Source: Natrarchaeobaculum aegyptiacum (GTDB lineage: Archaea; Halobacteriota; Halobacteria; Halobacteriales; Natrialbaceae). From it: a DNA stretch of 64,000 bases. The stretch is taken from contig NZ_CP019893.1 of the NCBI RefSeq assembly GCF_002156705.1, positions 2,790,001 to 2,854,000 of the forward strand. The letters are read 5' to 3'. Shown here in pieces: positions 42,655 through 52,016 of the stretch. The notes beneath the pieces are model-generated. The model was not told where the DNA came from and made no database searches. It saw nothing but the letters and a program-made list of their open reading frames with translations. Position numbers and translations under genes: made by a program. Numbering within the stretch: the stretch's first letter is position 1; each line of letters starts with the position of its first letter.

Positions 42655-44514
42655 TCAGTCGTCGTCGGAGCCTACCGCCGGTTCCTCGGGCGAGATGAGG
42701 CTCTCGCGAGCCTCCGAGAGGTTGTCGTAGGCCATCTTGATGATCGACAGTGCGAGGAAGATCAGCACGAACGCCAGCAGCATCCGGAGTCCGCTCGAGA
42801 TGACCCCTATCGCTCCGAATTCAGCCCGCCAGGCGGGGTCGAGCAACTGCCGCTGCAGGTTCTCGACGAAAGCCAGCCAGAGCAGCCCACAGACGGTGAT
42901 GACGGCCATAATGACGACCGGCACACCAGTTGTCAGGAGCTGCTTGGTGTCTTTCCAGTTGGCGAGCCAGACGGTCGCCGTCAGCAGGGCGAGCGCGGCG
43001 AGCAACTGGTTGGCACCGCCGAACAGCGGCCAGAGCTCTTCCCACTGTCCGCTCGAGACGAGCAGGAAGGCGGCGACGGTCGCGACGCCGGTGTTGACGT
43101 ACTTGTTCGCGGCGACGTTTTCGACGTCGGTCTCCGGGGTGCCGACGAGTTCTTCCATCATGTACCGGCCGAGTCGGAGGCCGGTGTCGAGGCTCGTCAG
43201 CAGGAAGCTGACGAACACGAGCGCCATGAACACTTCACCGGTGAGCATCGGGATCCCGAAGCTCGTGAGGATGAGTCCGCCACCCTCGGCGAAGTTCGGA
43301 AGGGCAGCGCCGATGCCGCCGACGCCGGCGTCAGTGACGGCGATGACGGAGACAGCGGCGAGTGCGGTTGCGGCGAGCAGTCCCTCACCGAGCATCCCAC
43401 CGTAGCCGATCATGCGGGCGTCGCTTTCGCGGTTCAGCTGTTTCGCCGTCGTCCCCGAGGAGACCAGCGAGTGGAAGCCACTGATCGTCCCGCAGGCGAT
43501 GGTGATGAAAAGCAGCGGGAACAGCGGCATCGCGACGTCCACGAGGTCGCCGCCGAAGAACCCGGTGTAGGCGGGCAATTGAATCGTCAGCGCCTCGGCA
43601 CCGGTCGTCCCGTCGGGGGCCTGGGCCGTCCCGAGGAACGTTCCGACGATGACCGCGAGCAGCGTCCCGCCGACCCCCGTGTAGAGGAGGAACGACGAGA
43701 GGTAGTCACGCGGCTGGAGCAACACCCAGACCGGCAAGATTGCGGCCAGGAACGCGTACACTAGCGCGACGATGATCCACATCGCGGTGTTCGCCCCGAA
43801 CAGCCCGGAACCAGGCACCCACGCACCGTCGCCGCCGAGCAAGATAATCGCTTCGTCGGCGAAGCCACTCGGTTCGAACAGTGCGATCGGGAACTGAAGA
43901 CCGACCCAGACGCTGGCGAAGACACCAGCGACGAAGACCCCCGTTCCGGCGATAAACGGCAGGTTCAGCTGGTACAGCCAGACGCCGAAGACGAACGCGA
44001 GCGCGATGTAGATGATGCTCGCGGTCGCCGCCTGTGGATAGGCGTCGAGGATAATGGCGACCAGCAGCGAGAACACCGCCACCACGAGGATGATGACGAG
44101 GAACGCGAACCAGAGGAACATGTTCTTCCCCCGCTCGCCGATGTACTCGCCGATGATGTACCCGATCGACTTGCCCTCGTGACGCACGCTCGAGGACAGC
44201 GACATGAAGTCGTGAACGGCACCCATCAGCGGGTTGCCGATGGCGACCCACAGCACAGCCGGGAGCCATCCCCAGATGAGCGCCGCCGTGATCGGGCCGG
44301 CAATCGGCGCACCGCCTGCGATGCTCGAGAAGTGGTGCCCGAGCAACACCGGTTTCTTTGCCGGTACGTATTCTTGACCGTCCTGATACTTGTGAGCCGG
44401 TGTCTCTCGCGAGTCGTCGAGTTCGACGAACCGTGAGAGGTACCGCCCGTACGCGACGTAGCCGACGCTGAACAGCACCAGCACCGTCGCAACGATCCAG
44501 ATTACCCCTGTCAT
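42655..44514 (-). CDS. cstA: CstA family carbon starvation / pyruvate transporter
   Basis: Membrane transporter of the CstA family, which takes up peptides or pyruvate during carbon limitation. The 619-residue protein has about 16 hydrophobic segments. The family core is clear: KKPVLLGHHFSSIAGGAPIA, then GPITAALIWGWLPAVLWVAI, and SSVRHEGKSIGYIIGEYIGE. A TATA box on the minus strand stands about 33 bases before the ATG. No btsS/btsR-like two-component genes are adjacent. Confidence 0.9.
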   Translation of the reverse strand: MTGVIWIVATVLVLFSVGYVAYGRYLSRFVELDDSRETPAHKYQDGQEYVPAKKPVLLGHHFSSIAGGAPIAGPITAALIWGWLPAVLWVAIGNPLMGAVHDFMSLSSSVRHEGKSIGYIIGEYIGERGKNMFLWFAFLVIILVVAVFSLLVAIILDAYPQAATASIIYIALAFVFGVWLYQLNLPFIAGTGVFVAGVFASVWVGLQFPIALFEPSGFADEAIILLGGDGAWVPGSGLFGANTAMWIIVALVYAFLAAILPVWVLLQPRDYLSSFLLYTGVGGTLLAVIVGTFLGTAQAPDGTTGAEALTIQLPAYTGFFGGDLVDVAMPLFPLLFITIACGTISGFHSLVSSGTTAKQLNRESDARMIGYGGMLGEGLLAATALAAVSVIAVTDAGVGGIGAALPNFAEGGGLILTSFGIPMLTGEVFMALVFVSFLLTSLDTGLRLGRYMMEELVGTPETDVENVAANKYVNTGVATVAAFLLVSSGQWEELWPLFGGANQLLAALALLTATVWLANWKDTKQLLTTGVPVVIMAVITVCGLLWLAFVENLQRQLLDPAWRAEFGAIGVISSGLRMLLAFVLIFLALSIIKMAYDNLSEARESLISPEEPAVGSDDD

Positions 44515-44543
44515 AAGTACCCAAGCGATGATTGGAGCAATGT

Positions 44544-44552
44544 ACTATAAAT
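44544..44552 (-). promoter_or_regulatory. TATA element of cstA
   Basis: ATTTATAGT on the minus strand lies 30-38 bases before the cstA ATG; the spacing fits a leaderless transcript. Confidence 0.55.
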
Positions 44553-44623
44553 CATGTGGGACGCGAACCGTAGCCTCAGTTATACGTCTGCACGAACGCG
44601 TTTGCGGCTGTCTACTAGAAAGC

Positions 44624-45598
44624 TTATGTCGATGAGTACGGCTCGATTTCGAGCTGGCCTGCTACCGATGCCAGTCGATCCGTCCGAATCTCTTCGACCT
44701 GCGTTTCGATCGTCGCGACGACTGGCGGCGCGAGTTCCGTTCTCGCGGTCTCGAGCCGCTCCTGCTCGGTTTCCACGCGTGACCGAAGGTACTCGCCACC
44801 CCGGCCTGCGTCGTCGGAATCTGGTTCGGGCGTGAGCCGGTTTGCGACCAGCCCTCGGACACCGAGGCCCTGTTCTTCGAGACGGTCGATCGCGCGCCCG
44901 GTCTCACGAATCGACAGCGAGTCGGGGTTGAACACGAGGTAAAACGCCGCCTCATCCCGGAGCCGGCGACCCGCGTCTTCGAAGAACTCCTTGCGTTCTT
45001 GCAGGTGCGCGATCACGGGGTCGCCTTCGAGCACGCGCCGCGGTTCTCGTCCGCCGATCGCGGCTTTTTCGTAGAGGTCGATGCTCTTGCGGCGTTTCAT
45101 CATGAGCCGGTCGATCCACCCCTCGAGGAACTCGGGCAACGAGAGGAGCCTGAGTGTCCCACCCGTCGGCGAGGTGTCGAAGACGACGCGATCGTACCCC
45201 TCACTCGAGCGCATGACGTCGACGAACCGGTCGAAGAGCGCGGCCTCGTAAGCACCGGGAGTCCCGTGGGCCATCTCGATCTGGCGGTCGACCGCGTTGA
45301 CCATCGCCGCTGAAACCTGGTCGGAGAGCTTGCGCTTTACGTCCTGGAGGTGTCGAGTGACCTCCTCGTCGGGATCGATCTCCATCGCCGAGAGGGTCTC
45401 GACGGCGTCGACCGGTCGCGGGTCGTCCCCGAACGACTGATCGAAGAGGTCGCCGACCGAGTGCGCCGGATCCGTCGAGACGAGCAGCGTCTCGAGTCCC
45501 GCATCGGCACAGCGATAGGCGTACGCCGAGGAGACCGTCGTCTTGCCGACTCCGCCTTTGCCGCCGAAGAAGACGAATCGATCGCTATCCATCGCCAT
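44624..45598 (-). CDS. ArsA/GET3-type ATPase
   Basis: Soluble P-loop ATPase of the ArsA/GET3 family, 324 residues. The deviant Walker A is GGKGGVGKTTVSSAYAYRCA, switch I region STDPAHSVGDLFDQSFG, and the later VFDTSPTGGTLRLLSLPEFL corresponds to the DTAPTGHTLRLL motif. It has no second ATPase half, and no arsenite transporter is adjacent. A role in tail-anchored protein targeting or a haloarchaeal variant is likely. The start ATG overlaps the stop of the upstream small gene by one base. Confidence 0.85.
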   Translation of the reverse strand: MAMDSDRFVFFGGKGGVGKTTVSSAYAYRCADAGLETLLVSTDPAHSVGDLFDQSFGDDPRPVDAVETLSAMEIDPDEEVTRHLQDVKRKLSDQVSAAMVNAVDRQIEMAHGTPGAYEAALFDRFVDVMRSSEGYDRVVFDTSPTGGTLRLLSLPEFLEGWIDRLMMKRRKSIDLYEKAAIGGREPRRVLEGDPVIAHLQERKEFFEDAGRRLRDEAAFYLVFNPDSLSIRETGRAIDRLEEQGLGVRGLVANRLTPEPDSDDAGRGGEYLRSRVETEQERLETARTELAPPVVATIETQVEEIRTDRLASVAGQLEIEPYSST

Positions 45599-45894
45599 CA
45601 GAAGTGATACTGGTGGCCCTTTCGTTCGACCAGCGTGGACCGGTCCCAGAGTCGGCGCTCCCAGGCTTCGAACTCGTCTTCGAGGTAGGGCAACAGTTCG
45701 GCCGTGTAGTACGAGACCGGCGAGGGGACGCCGAAGGCGTCCGGGAAACAGGCGAGCATGAACTCGTCTTCCAGATCCTCGGCTTCGGCTTCGATCTTCT
45801 CGTAGGCCGGGTGCGAAATCATCCCGTGATAGAGGCCAGCCAGCCACTCCTCGAGTGCGGCCTGGTAGGTAGCGATTCGGTCGGCGAGGCTCAT
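45598..45894 (-). CDS. Small partner protein of the ArsA-type ATPase
   Basis: A 98-residue helical acidic protein starting SLADRIATYQAALEEWLAGL and including YEKIEAEAEDLEDEFMLACF and YYTAELLPYLEDEFEAWERR. I do not recognise a named family. The stop codon overlaps the ATPase start by one base (TGATG), so both are made together, suggesting a physical or functional pair. Confidence 0.65.
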   Translation of the reverse strand: MSLADRIATYQAALEEWLAGLYHGMISHPAYEKIEAEAEDLEDEFMLACFPDAFGVPSPVSYYTAELLPYLEDEFEAWERRLWDRSTLVERKGHQYHF

Positions 45895-45968
45895 TCGTCT
45901 AGGGTCGTCGGTCCGGCGAGCAAAAATGTATCGGGACCGTCGGTCGACCGACGACAGACCGCGCTCGC

Positions 45969-47999
45969 CTACCGATCCGGGAACGCGGCACCGACGTTCC
46001 CGACGTCCTCGTACTCGAGTGCCACGTGTCCGGCTTCTCCGAGGTCGACTTCGAAGCTGTCGCCTTCCTCGAAGGCTCCATCGACGCGGTCGTCGAGGGG
46101 GAACTCCTCGTGGCCGTCGCTCCAGACCTGGACCTCGACAGCCGAGGACGGAATCTCGTCACCACCGACGTGTTCGACGGTGCCGTCGTCGTACTCGAGG
46201 TCGACCCCCGGCGACGCCCGTGTCCAGCCAACCCGTACCTCGTCGTCACCCCAGACGACCGCAACGCTCGAGCCGACGTCGACGGCCTCGAGGGTGACCG
46301 TCACCTGCCCGTCGATCGTTGCTTCCTCGTCTGCAAACTGCACCTCGGCCGGCGCGTCCTCGACCAGCAGTTCGTAGACGTCGGCGGGCTGTGATCCCTC
46401 GACCTCGAGGGTTATAGAGAGCGAATCGGCGGCGTAGTCGTAGTCGAACTCGACGGTCCCTGGTGGATCGATCGCGTGGCGGCCGATCGAGTCGTCGTGG
46501 CTCGAGCCGTCCCAGCCGACGAGGACCTCGTCACCGGGTGCGACGTCCTCGAGGGTCGCCTCGACGCCGGGCTCGAGCATTTCGCCGGTCCAGGGTTCCT
46601 CGACGGCGACCGGGTCGGGTGTGAGACGCTCGCCGGTGTCCTCGTCGAACTCCCCGAACGGGCTCTCGTCGTAGACCGCCAGTGAGACTCGATCCCCGTC
46701 GAGTGGGAACTCGTCGTCGTACTCGACGGACAACGTGCCCTCGTCGTGGTCGTAGTCGAACGCGAACTGGAACCGATGGAGGATCGACGTGCCGCTCCCG
46801 CTCGAACCCATTTCGTGGTCGTGGCGGAGCATGAGGGATGTGTTCGGTTCGACGTCGTCCATCCGGAGGACGATCGTGTCACCTTCCTCGATCGTCCCCT
46901 GGCCGTCGGCCCAGACGTCCCGGTCGTACTCCTCGTCGTTGACCTCGAGTTCGAGGTCCTCGGCGGGGGTCGGGTCGCCACGACCGACCTCGAGTTCGAC
47001 GACGTCGGCGTCGGGGTCGATCTCCCGGTCGGCCACCCGGAGCGAACCTGGACTGTCGTGCTCTGTGGCTGCGCGTTCGGCCTCGAGGTCGCGTTCGACC
47101 GTCATCGTGACGGTGCGGCCATCGACGTCGGCAGACGGCTCCTCACGGGTTGGCATGTAGGCGAAGTCGCCTTCGATCTGCTCGACGAGTTCGTCGGTGA
47201 CGGCGGCTTCGTCGGCGAATGTGACGGCGTAGGTCACCTCGATCGTATCGGGGTCGAGAACCGTTTCGGTCGTGACGAGAGACTCGAGTTCGGGTTCCTC
47301 TTCGTCGGGCCACATCAGCGGAAGCGTGCCCTCACCAGCGAGGTGGACCCTGAGGCTGTCGGCGTCGTCGTACCTCTGGTACAGGGTGGCGACCTCGTCG
47401 TTGCCCTCGAGCAGTCGATTTCCGTCGCCGGCGGCTGCCTCGAGGACCGCCTCGAGCGTGGATTCGTCGTCGGCGATTGCGACGGCGTCGCCGACGTCCG
47501 CAGCGACGACCGTCTCGTCGCCATGCTCGTTTTCGACCTCGTATCGCTCGTAGGTGAGACCGTCCTCGTGCTCGACGGTCTCGCCGTCGTCGATCGGCAG
47601 GTCGCCGACGACGATCCGGAGCGGTCGCTCGTGGGCGGGGTGGTCGTCGTCTTCGTCTTCGACGATACGCGTGACCGTCGCGACGACGGAGACGTCCTCA
47701 GGTTCGGCGTCGAACGGCGCGACGTTCACCCACCGTTCGTGTGGGTGGTCTGCAGTCTGGAGGGCCTCGTGGTCTTCGACGGCGACGACCAGACCGTCGC
47801 CATCGACAGTCGCCGGGAGCCAGTCGACGATCGTTTCGGGTGTTGGGGCCTCGAGGGTCGCCGGATCGTCACCGTCTTCTGCGACTGCGCTCGCGGTAGC
47901 GCCGAGACTGAGGGCAGTCGTCGCGGCGATGCCGCCGAGAACCGTTCTGCGGGTCGTATCCGTCGCTGGGGTGGAGTGCGGTTTGTGGGGACCGTCCAT
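45969..47999 (-). CDS. Large Tat-exported acidic protein
   Basis: A 676-residue secreted protein with a Tat signal (TRRTVLGGIAATTALSLGA). The mature part falls into two halves. The first (about 45-290) contains GDGLVVAVEDHEALQTADHP and a region resembling other haloarchaeal exported surface proteins. The second (about 320-676) consists of three beta-rich repeats, each with an EEGDTI/EEGDSF-type turn and a LEYED or LEVND-type strand. No transmembrane or lipid anchor is seen, so it is probably released or bound to the S-layer. Function is unknown. It is divergent from the COG0523 GTPase gene. Confidence 0.65.
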   Translation of the reverse strand: MDGPHKPHSTPATDTTRRTVLGGIAATTALSLGATASAVAEDGDDPATLEAPTPETIVDWLPATVDGDGLVVAVEDHEALQTADHPHERWVNVAPFDAEPEDVSVVATVTRIVEDEDDDHPAHERPLRIVVGDLPIDDGETVEHEDGLTYERYEVENEHGDETVVAADVGDAVAIADDESTLEAVLEAAAGDGNRLLEGNDEVATLYQRYDDADSLRVHLAGEGTLPLMWPDEEEPELESLVTTETVLDPDTIEVTYAVTFADEAAVTDELVEQIEGDFAYMPTREEPSADVDGRTVTMTVERDLEAERAATEHDSPGSLRVADREIDPDADVVELEVGRGDPTPAEDLELEVNDEEYDRDVWADGQGTIEEGDTIVLRMDDVEPNTSLMLRHDHEMGSSGSGTSILHRFQFAFDYDHDEGTLSVEYDDEFPLDGDRVSLAVYDESPFGEFDEDTGERLTPDPVAVEEPWTGEMLEPGVEATLEDVAPGDEVLVGWDGSSHDDSIGRHAIDPPGTVEFDYDYAADSLSITLEVEGSQPADVYELLVEDAPAEVQFADEEATIDGQVTVTLEAVDVGSSVAVVWGDDEVRVGWTRASPGVDLEYDDGTVEHVGGDEIPSSAVEVQVWSDGHEEFPLDDRVDGAFEEGDSFEVDLGEAGHVALEYEDVGNVGAAFPDR

Positions 48000-48106
48000 A
48001 GCACCCGGGTATTGATACTCTTCCAACAAGTAGGTTGTTATTACAGTCAGCCGTGACGACACTATCGGCGGCGAACCTTTTCCCGGTCCGGTTCCTTCGT
48101 TCGCGC

Positions 48107-49432
48107 ATGCACGATTCGATTCCCGTGACCGTCCTCTCTGGGAGCCTCGGCGCGGGGAAGACGACGCTGCTCAACCACCTCTTGCGGAACGCGGGCGAGC
48201 GGGATCTGGCGGTGCTCGTCAACGACATGGGGACGGTGAACGTCGACGCCGAACTCGTCGCCGAGGGATCCGATCTCGACGTCGAGGGTGGCGTCGCAGA
48301 ACTCTCGAACGGTTGCATCTGCTGTGAACTGCAAGACGACCTCGAGACGGCGGTGGTTCGCCTCGCCCGGAACCGGGAGTTCGACCACCTGATCGTCGAG
48401 TCCTCGGGCATCTCCGAGCCGGGACCGGTCGCCAGGCTGTTCACGACCGCCTCGCGCGTGGCCGCACGGTACGAGATCGACGCCCTCGTGACCGTCCTCG
48501 ATACCCGGTTCTTCCTCGACGCGTTCGCCGGCGAGGAGGTCCCAGCGCGCCGCGGTGTGGGTGCCGACGGTGCGGCCGACGACGAAACGAGGCCCCTCAC
48601 GGACCTTCTGATCGAGCAACTCGAGGTGGCGAACGTCGTCCTCCTGAACAAGACGGACCTCTGTACCGACGACGAACTCGAGGAAGCCGAAGCGCTCGTG
48701 CGGGGGCTCCAGCCGGATGCCGAGACGATCCGGACGGAGTTCAGCACCGTCGATCCCGATCGGCTGCTGGGAATCGACCGATTCGATCCGGATCGGATCG
48801 GCGAGCTGGCGGGGTGGCAACAGGCACTCGCCGACGACGAACGTGACGACGGTGTTGAGGACGAAGGTCACGGCCACGAGCACAGTGATCACGGCCACGA
48901 GCACAGTGATCACGACCACGATCACGACCACGATCACGACCACGACCACGATCACGACCACGATCACGACCACGACCACCGCCACCCCGACGAGGTCTAC
49001 GGCGTCGACTCGATCGTTCTCCGGGAACGTCGCCCGTTCCACCCCGAACGGTTCGCCGAGTTCCTTCGCGCGCTCCCCGAGGGAATCGTCCGCTCGAAAG
49101 GTACTGCCTGGATCGCCGGCAGCGACGCCAGAGTCGACCTCTCGCAGGCCGGCCCCTCGATCCGCGCGACCGTCAGGGGCCCGTGGATCGCCAGCCTCCC
49201 GGAAGTGGACCAGGACCTCTACCGGTCGAACCGACCGAATCTCGAGTGGCACGACGACCACGGCGATCGGCAGACGGAACTGGTCTTCATCGGCACCGAC
49301 GTCGACGACGACTGCCTCGCCGCCGACCTCGAGTCCTGTCTGGTCACCGACGAGGAGTGGGACGACGCCACCGCCCTCGAGAATCCGTTCCCGACCGAGC
49401 AGGGTGAGGAAGTCGTCCTCCGCGAGCCCTGA
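48107..49432 (+). CDS. COG0523 (CobW-like) GTPase with His-rich tract
   Basis: G3E GTPase of the COG0523/CobW family, 441 residues, implicated in metal delivery. The P-loop is LSGSLGAGKTTLLNHLL (10-26), the metal-binding CxCC motif is at Cys70, Cys72 and Cys73 (NGCICC), and NKTD follows at about 188. Between the GTPase and C-terminal CobW domains lies a stretch of alternating His and Asp (about 253-295). The tract suggests zinc, nickel or cobalt storage and transfer. The start is ATG before HDSIPVTVL. No metal-uptake genes are adjacent. Confidence 0.9.
   Translation: MHDSIPVTVLSGSLGAGKTTLLNHLLRNAGERDLAVLVNDMGTVNVDAELVAEGSDLDVEGGVAELSNGCICCELQDDLETAVVRLARNREFDHLIVESSGISEPGPVARLFTTASRVAARYEIDALVTVLDTRFFLDAFAGEEVPARRGVGADGAADDETRPLTDLLIEQLEVANVVLLNKTDLCTDDELEEAEALVRGLQPDAETIRTEFSTVDPDRLLGIDRFDPDRIGELAGWQQALADDERDDGVEDEGHGHEHSDHGHEHSDHDHDHDHDHDHDHDHDHDHDHDHRHPDEVYGVDSIVLRERRPFHPERFAEFLRALPEGIVRSKGTAWIAGSDARVDLSQAGPSIRATVRGPWIASLPEVDQDLYRSNRPNLEWHDDHGDRQTELVFIGTDVDDDCLAADLESCLVTDEEWDDATALENPFPTEQGEEVVLREP
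48868..48987 (+). repeat. Short tandem repeat encoding a His/Asp tract
   Basis: Runs of the hexamer-like units CACGAC and CACGAT encode alternating His and Asp. The 5' part starts with a repeated block giving GHEHSDHGHEHSDH. Repeat number could vary by slippage and change metal capacity. Confidence 0.8.
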
Positions 49433-49503
49433 GAACGGCCCTGTCGGTCCGATCGAAGCTGTCTACCTGCTCTGAAGCTTGGCACGTCGACGGAGAACCA
49501 GCG

Positions 49504-49911
49504 TCACTCGAACTCGGTTTCGAGTTCGTCGAGCGCCCGCTCGAGTTCGCCCCGGCGTTTCCAGGCGGCGATCCGGTCGCCGAACGGTAACGGGGCCGCG
49601 AGCGAGACGGTAGAGCGCATCGTGACGACGGTGCCGGCCCGGCCCTGCTCGACGTCGATCCACGTCTCCATGTGCGAGAACGGGCCGTGGTCACCCTCCT
49701 GGGTGTAGTAGATCGTCCCGTCGTGGTCTTCGAACCGGAGTGGTAACTCGAGGCCGGGGCCGGAGGCGACGACGACGGTCGCGTCCTCCTGGTCGTCGAT
49801 ACTGACGACGGTAAAGCTCCCCTCGGCCTCGACGATGGTCGCGGGCTCGAGCCACGCCCGGACGTCAGCTGCCGAGGCCTGAATCGCCCGGGAACGCGTC
49901 ACCTCTCGCAT
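49504..49911 (-). CDS. SRPBCC-fold (START-like) protein
   Basis: A 135-residue protein of the polyketide cyclase/dehydrase-like SRPBCC superfamily. It starts REVTRSRAIQASAADVRAWL and has the pattern FTVVSIDDQEDATVVVASGP, then DHGPFSHMETWIDVEQGRAG and a closing helix AAWKRRGELERALDELETEF. It is a small hydrophobic-ligand binding fold; ligand unknown. The frame is open far upstream on this strand, but that part is a shadow of the spermidine-synthase-like gene, so the ATG here is the start. Confidence 0.7.
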   Translation of the reverse strand: MREVTRSRAIQASAADVRAWLEPATIVEAEGSFTVVSIDDQEDATVVVASGPGLELPLRFEDHDGTIYYTQEGDHGPFSHMETWIDVEQGRAGTVVTMRSTVSLAAPLPFGDRIAAWKRRGELERALDELETEFE

Positions 49912-50041
49912 GGGAGTTCCTTCGGCTGGACCGACAAAAAGCCGCTGGCACGACGGTGATCGGTTCGTGGCAGCTGTCACGACCGACCGCGTCGACGTAT
50001 CCACAGAAACGGCTAAGTGACCGACACCCACGTATTCGAGC

Positions 50042-50269
50042 ATGACTGATCCGGATGGGGATCGCAAGGAAGGGTTCAGGGAGGGGATGGAGTCCTCCGA
50101 GGGAGACCCGCGCGTGGTGGTGCTGATCAACGCCGTGTTGTCGGTGCTGTTCGCCTGGCTGCTGGTCTGGGGTGGCGAACTCGTCGGATTCGTCGAATTC
50201 TCCGTTACGAACGTCGCGCTCGTCGCGGTCGGGCTGTTCGTGTTTACCTTCGTCGCCTCGAAACCCTGA
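50042..50269 (+). CDS. Small two-helix membrane protein
   Basis: A 75-residue protein with a charged head and two hydrophobic helices (VVVLINAVLSVLFAWLLVWG and VALVAVGLFVFTFVASKP). Family unknown; typical of small haloarchaeal membrane proteins. It precedes the next gene by about 95 bases on the same strand. Confidence 0.6.
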   Translation: MTDPDGDRKEGFREGMESSEGDPRVVVLINAVLSVLFAWLLVWGGELVGFVEFSVTNVALVAVGLFVFTFVASKP

Positions 50270-50364
50270 GCAGGCCTGCGGTCGACCCCGACGCCGTCTC
50301 TCGATCGATCGGAGACGACCGCGAGGCGACAAGTACTCGAGTGGCGACCTGTTTTGGTCGGCCA

Positions 50365-51978
50365 ATGCAGACGCGGTCGCTGGCCGGCGTTCGACCCACC
50401 CGTCCCGAACTCGCGGTGTTCGTCGCGGGGATCACGAGCATGGGTCTCGAGATTCTCGCCGTTCGGGTCGTCGCCCCGCAGTTCGGGAACCACATCTACA
50501 CCGTCGGGGGAATCCTGACGGTCTTCCTCCTCGCACTCAGCCTCGGCTACTGGCAGGGCGGGAGACGCGCGGCGAACGCGACCACTCGCGAGATGAGCTG
50601 GATCATGCTCGCTACCGCGGTCTACGTGGCGATGGTGATCTACGCGAGTGACCTGTTGCTCACCTACACGTCGACGCTCGCGCTCCCGCCCAGATACGCC
50701 TCCCTTCCGGCAGTCATCTTGCTGTTCGGCCCGCCAACCTACCTCCTCGGGTTCATCAGCCCGTACGCCGCCGAACTCTCCCAGAAGCAGGGGACCGGCG
50801 AGGCCTCCGGCCACGTCTACGCCCTCGGGACGATCGGCAGCATCGTCGGCTCGGCGGCGACCACCTTCGTCCTCATCCCGTCGTTGACCGTCGACTCGAT
50901 CGGCCTGCTCTTCGGAGTCGCCCTCGTCGTCACGGCGATCGCCCTCGAGGCCCCCTCGATCCCCCGGTCGTCGACTATCGCGAGCGTCCTCGTCGTCCTC
51001 TTGCTGGTCGGTGCGGCGGGGGCGGCCCCGGTCGACCTCGACTACCGCGGCGAGGTCGTCTACGAGACCCAGACGCCCTACCAGCAACTCGAGATCATCG
51101 ATCACGACAGCGAGCGGACGATGTACCTGGATGGCGCGCGACACAGCGCGATGGACCTCGAGGACCCCGACAGACACGTCTTCACCTACACGAGATACTT
51201 CCACCTGCCGATGCTCGTCGCCGACGATCACGAGGACGTCGACCGCGTCCTCTTCGTCGGCGGCGGTGGCTACACCGGCCCGCAGGACTTCGCCGACCGC
51301 TACGATGCCGACGTCGACATCGTCGAGATCGATCCCGAGGTGACCGCCGCCGCCGAGGACTACTTCGGCCTCGAGACCGATCGCGACGACATCACAGTCT
51401 ACGAGGAAGACGCCCGCCAGTACCTCCAGCGCACCGACCAGACCTACGACGTGATCGTCCTCGACGCCTACAAGCTCGATCAGGTTCCTTTCCACCTGAC
51501 GACCGTCGAGTTCGTGGAACTCACGTCCGAGCGACTCGCCGCCGACGGCGTCTTGCACGCGAACGTCATCGCCGCCCCGAGCGGCCCCGCCGCCGAGTTC
51601 TACGAGGCCCAGCACCGAACAGTCGAGGAGGTCTTCGACGACACCTACAGTTTCCGCACCTCGGACTCGAGCGCCGTACAGAACATCCAGCTGGTCGCCA
51701 CCAACCAGCCCACGGACCTCTCCGACGAGGATCTCGCCCAGCGCAACGTCGACCGGGACCTCGGCGTCGAACTCGATGACGCACTCGAGAATCGAATGGC
51801 CAATCCCGACCACGGTCCGGGTGGCGACGCGGCCGACGCCCCGGTGCTGACCGACGACCGTGGTGAGGTCGACAGCCTGCTCGATCCGATGCTCGGCCAG
51901 CGCTACGTTATCGAAGAAACCGACGTCGAGAGCGAACCGCTCGAGGAAGCTCCCGCCGAACCTGCACCTGCTGACTGA
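50365..51978 (+). CDS. Membrane-fused spermidine-synthase-like protein
   Basis: A 537-residue protein whose N-terminal 215 residues form six or seven membrane helices and whose C-terminal part is a spermidine-synthase-like methyltransferase-fold domain (motif DVDRVLFVGGGGYTGPQDFA, then VDIVEIDPEVTAAAEDYFGL and YDVIVLDAYKLDQVPFHLTT). The fusion is known in many prokaryotes; the exact product is unsettled, but aminopropyl transfer or a related reaction at the membrane is likely. The acidic tail of about 60 residues is unusual. The ATG 24 bases into the frame is preferred to the GTG at 50341. Confidence 0.75.
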   Translation: MQTRSLAGVRPTRPELAVFVAGITSMGLEILAVRVVAPQFGNHIYTVGGILTVFLLALSLGYWQGGRRAANATTREMSWIMLATAVYVAMVIYASDLLLTYTSTLALPPRYASLPAVILLFGPPTYLLGFISPYAAELSQKQGTGEASGHVYALGTIGSIVGSAATTFVLIPSLTVDSIGLLFGVALVVTAIALEAPSIPRSSTIASVLVVLLLVGAAGAAPVDLDYRGEVVYETQTPYQQLEIIDHDSERTMYLDGARHSAMDLEDPDRHVFTYTRYFHLPMLVADDHEDVDRVLFVGGGGYTGPQDFADRYDADVDIVEIDPEVTAAAEDYFGLETDRDDITVYEEDARQYLQRTDQTYDVIVLDAYKLDQVPFHLTTVEFVELTSERLAADGVLHANVIAAPSGPAAEFYEAQHRTVEEVFDDTYSFRTSDSSAVQNIQLVATNQPTDLSDEDLAQRNVDRDLGVELDDALENRMANPDHGPGGDAADAPVLTDDRGEVDSLLDPMLGQRYVIEETDVESEPLEEAPAEPAPAD

Positions 51979-52016
51979 TCGCTCACGTCCCGGATTCTCC
52001 GGCCCGCAAGCGTTCC

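Noticed and set aside
48868-48987. Regular short repeats that could suggest a CRISPR array
   Set aside because: Units are about six bases without unique spacers and encode an in-frame His/Asp tract in a GTPase.
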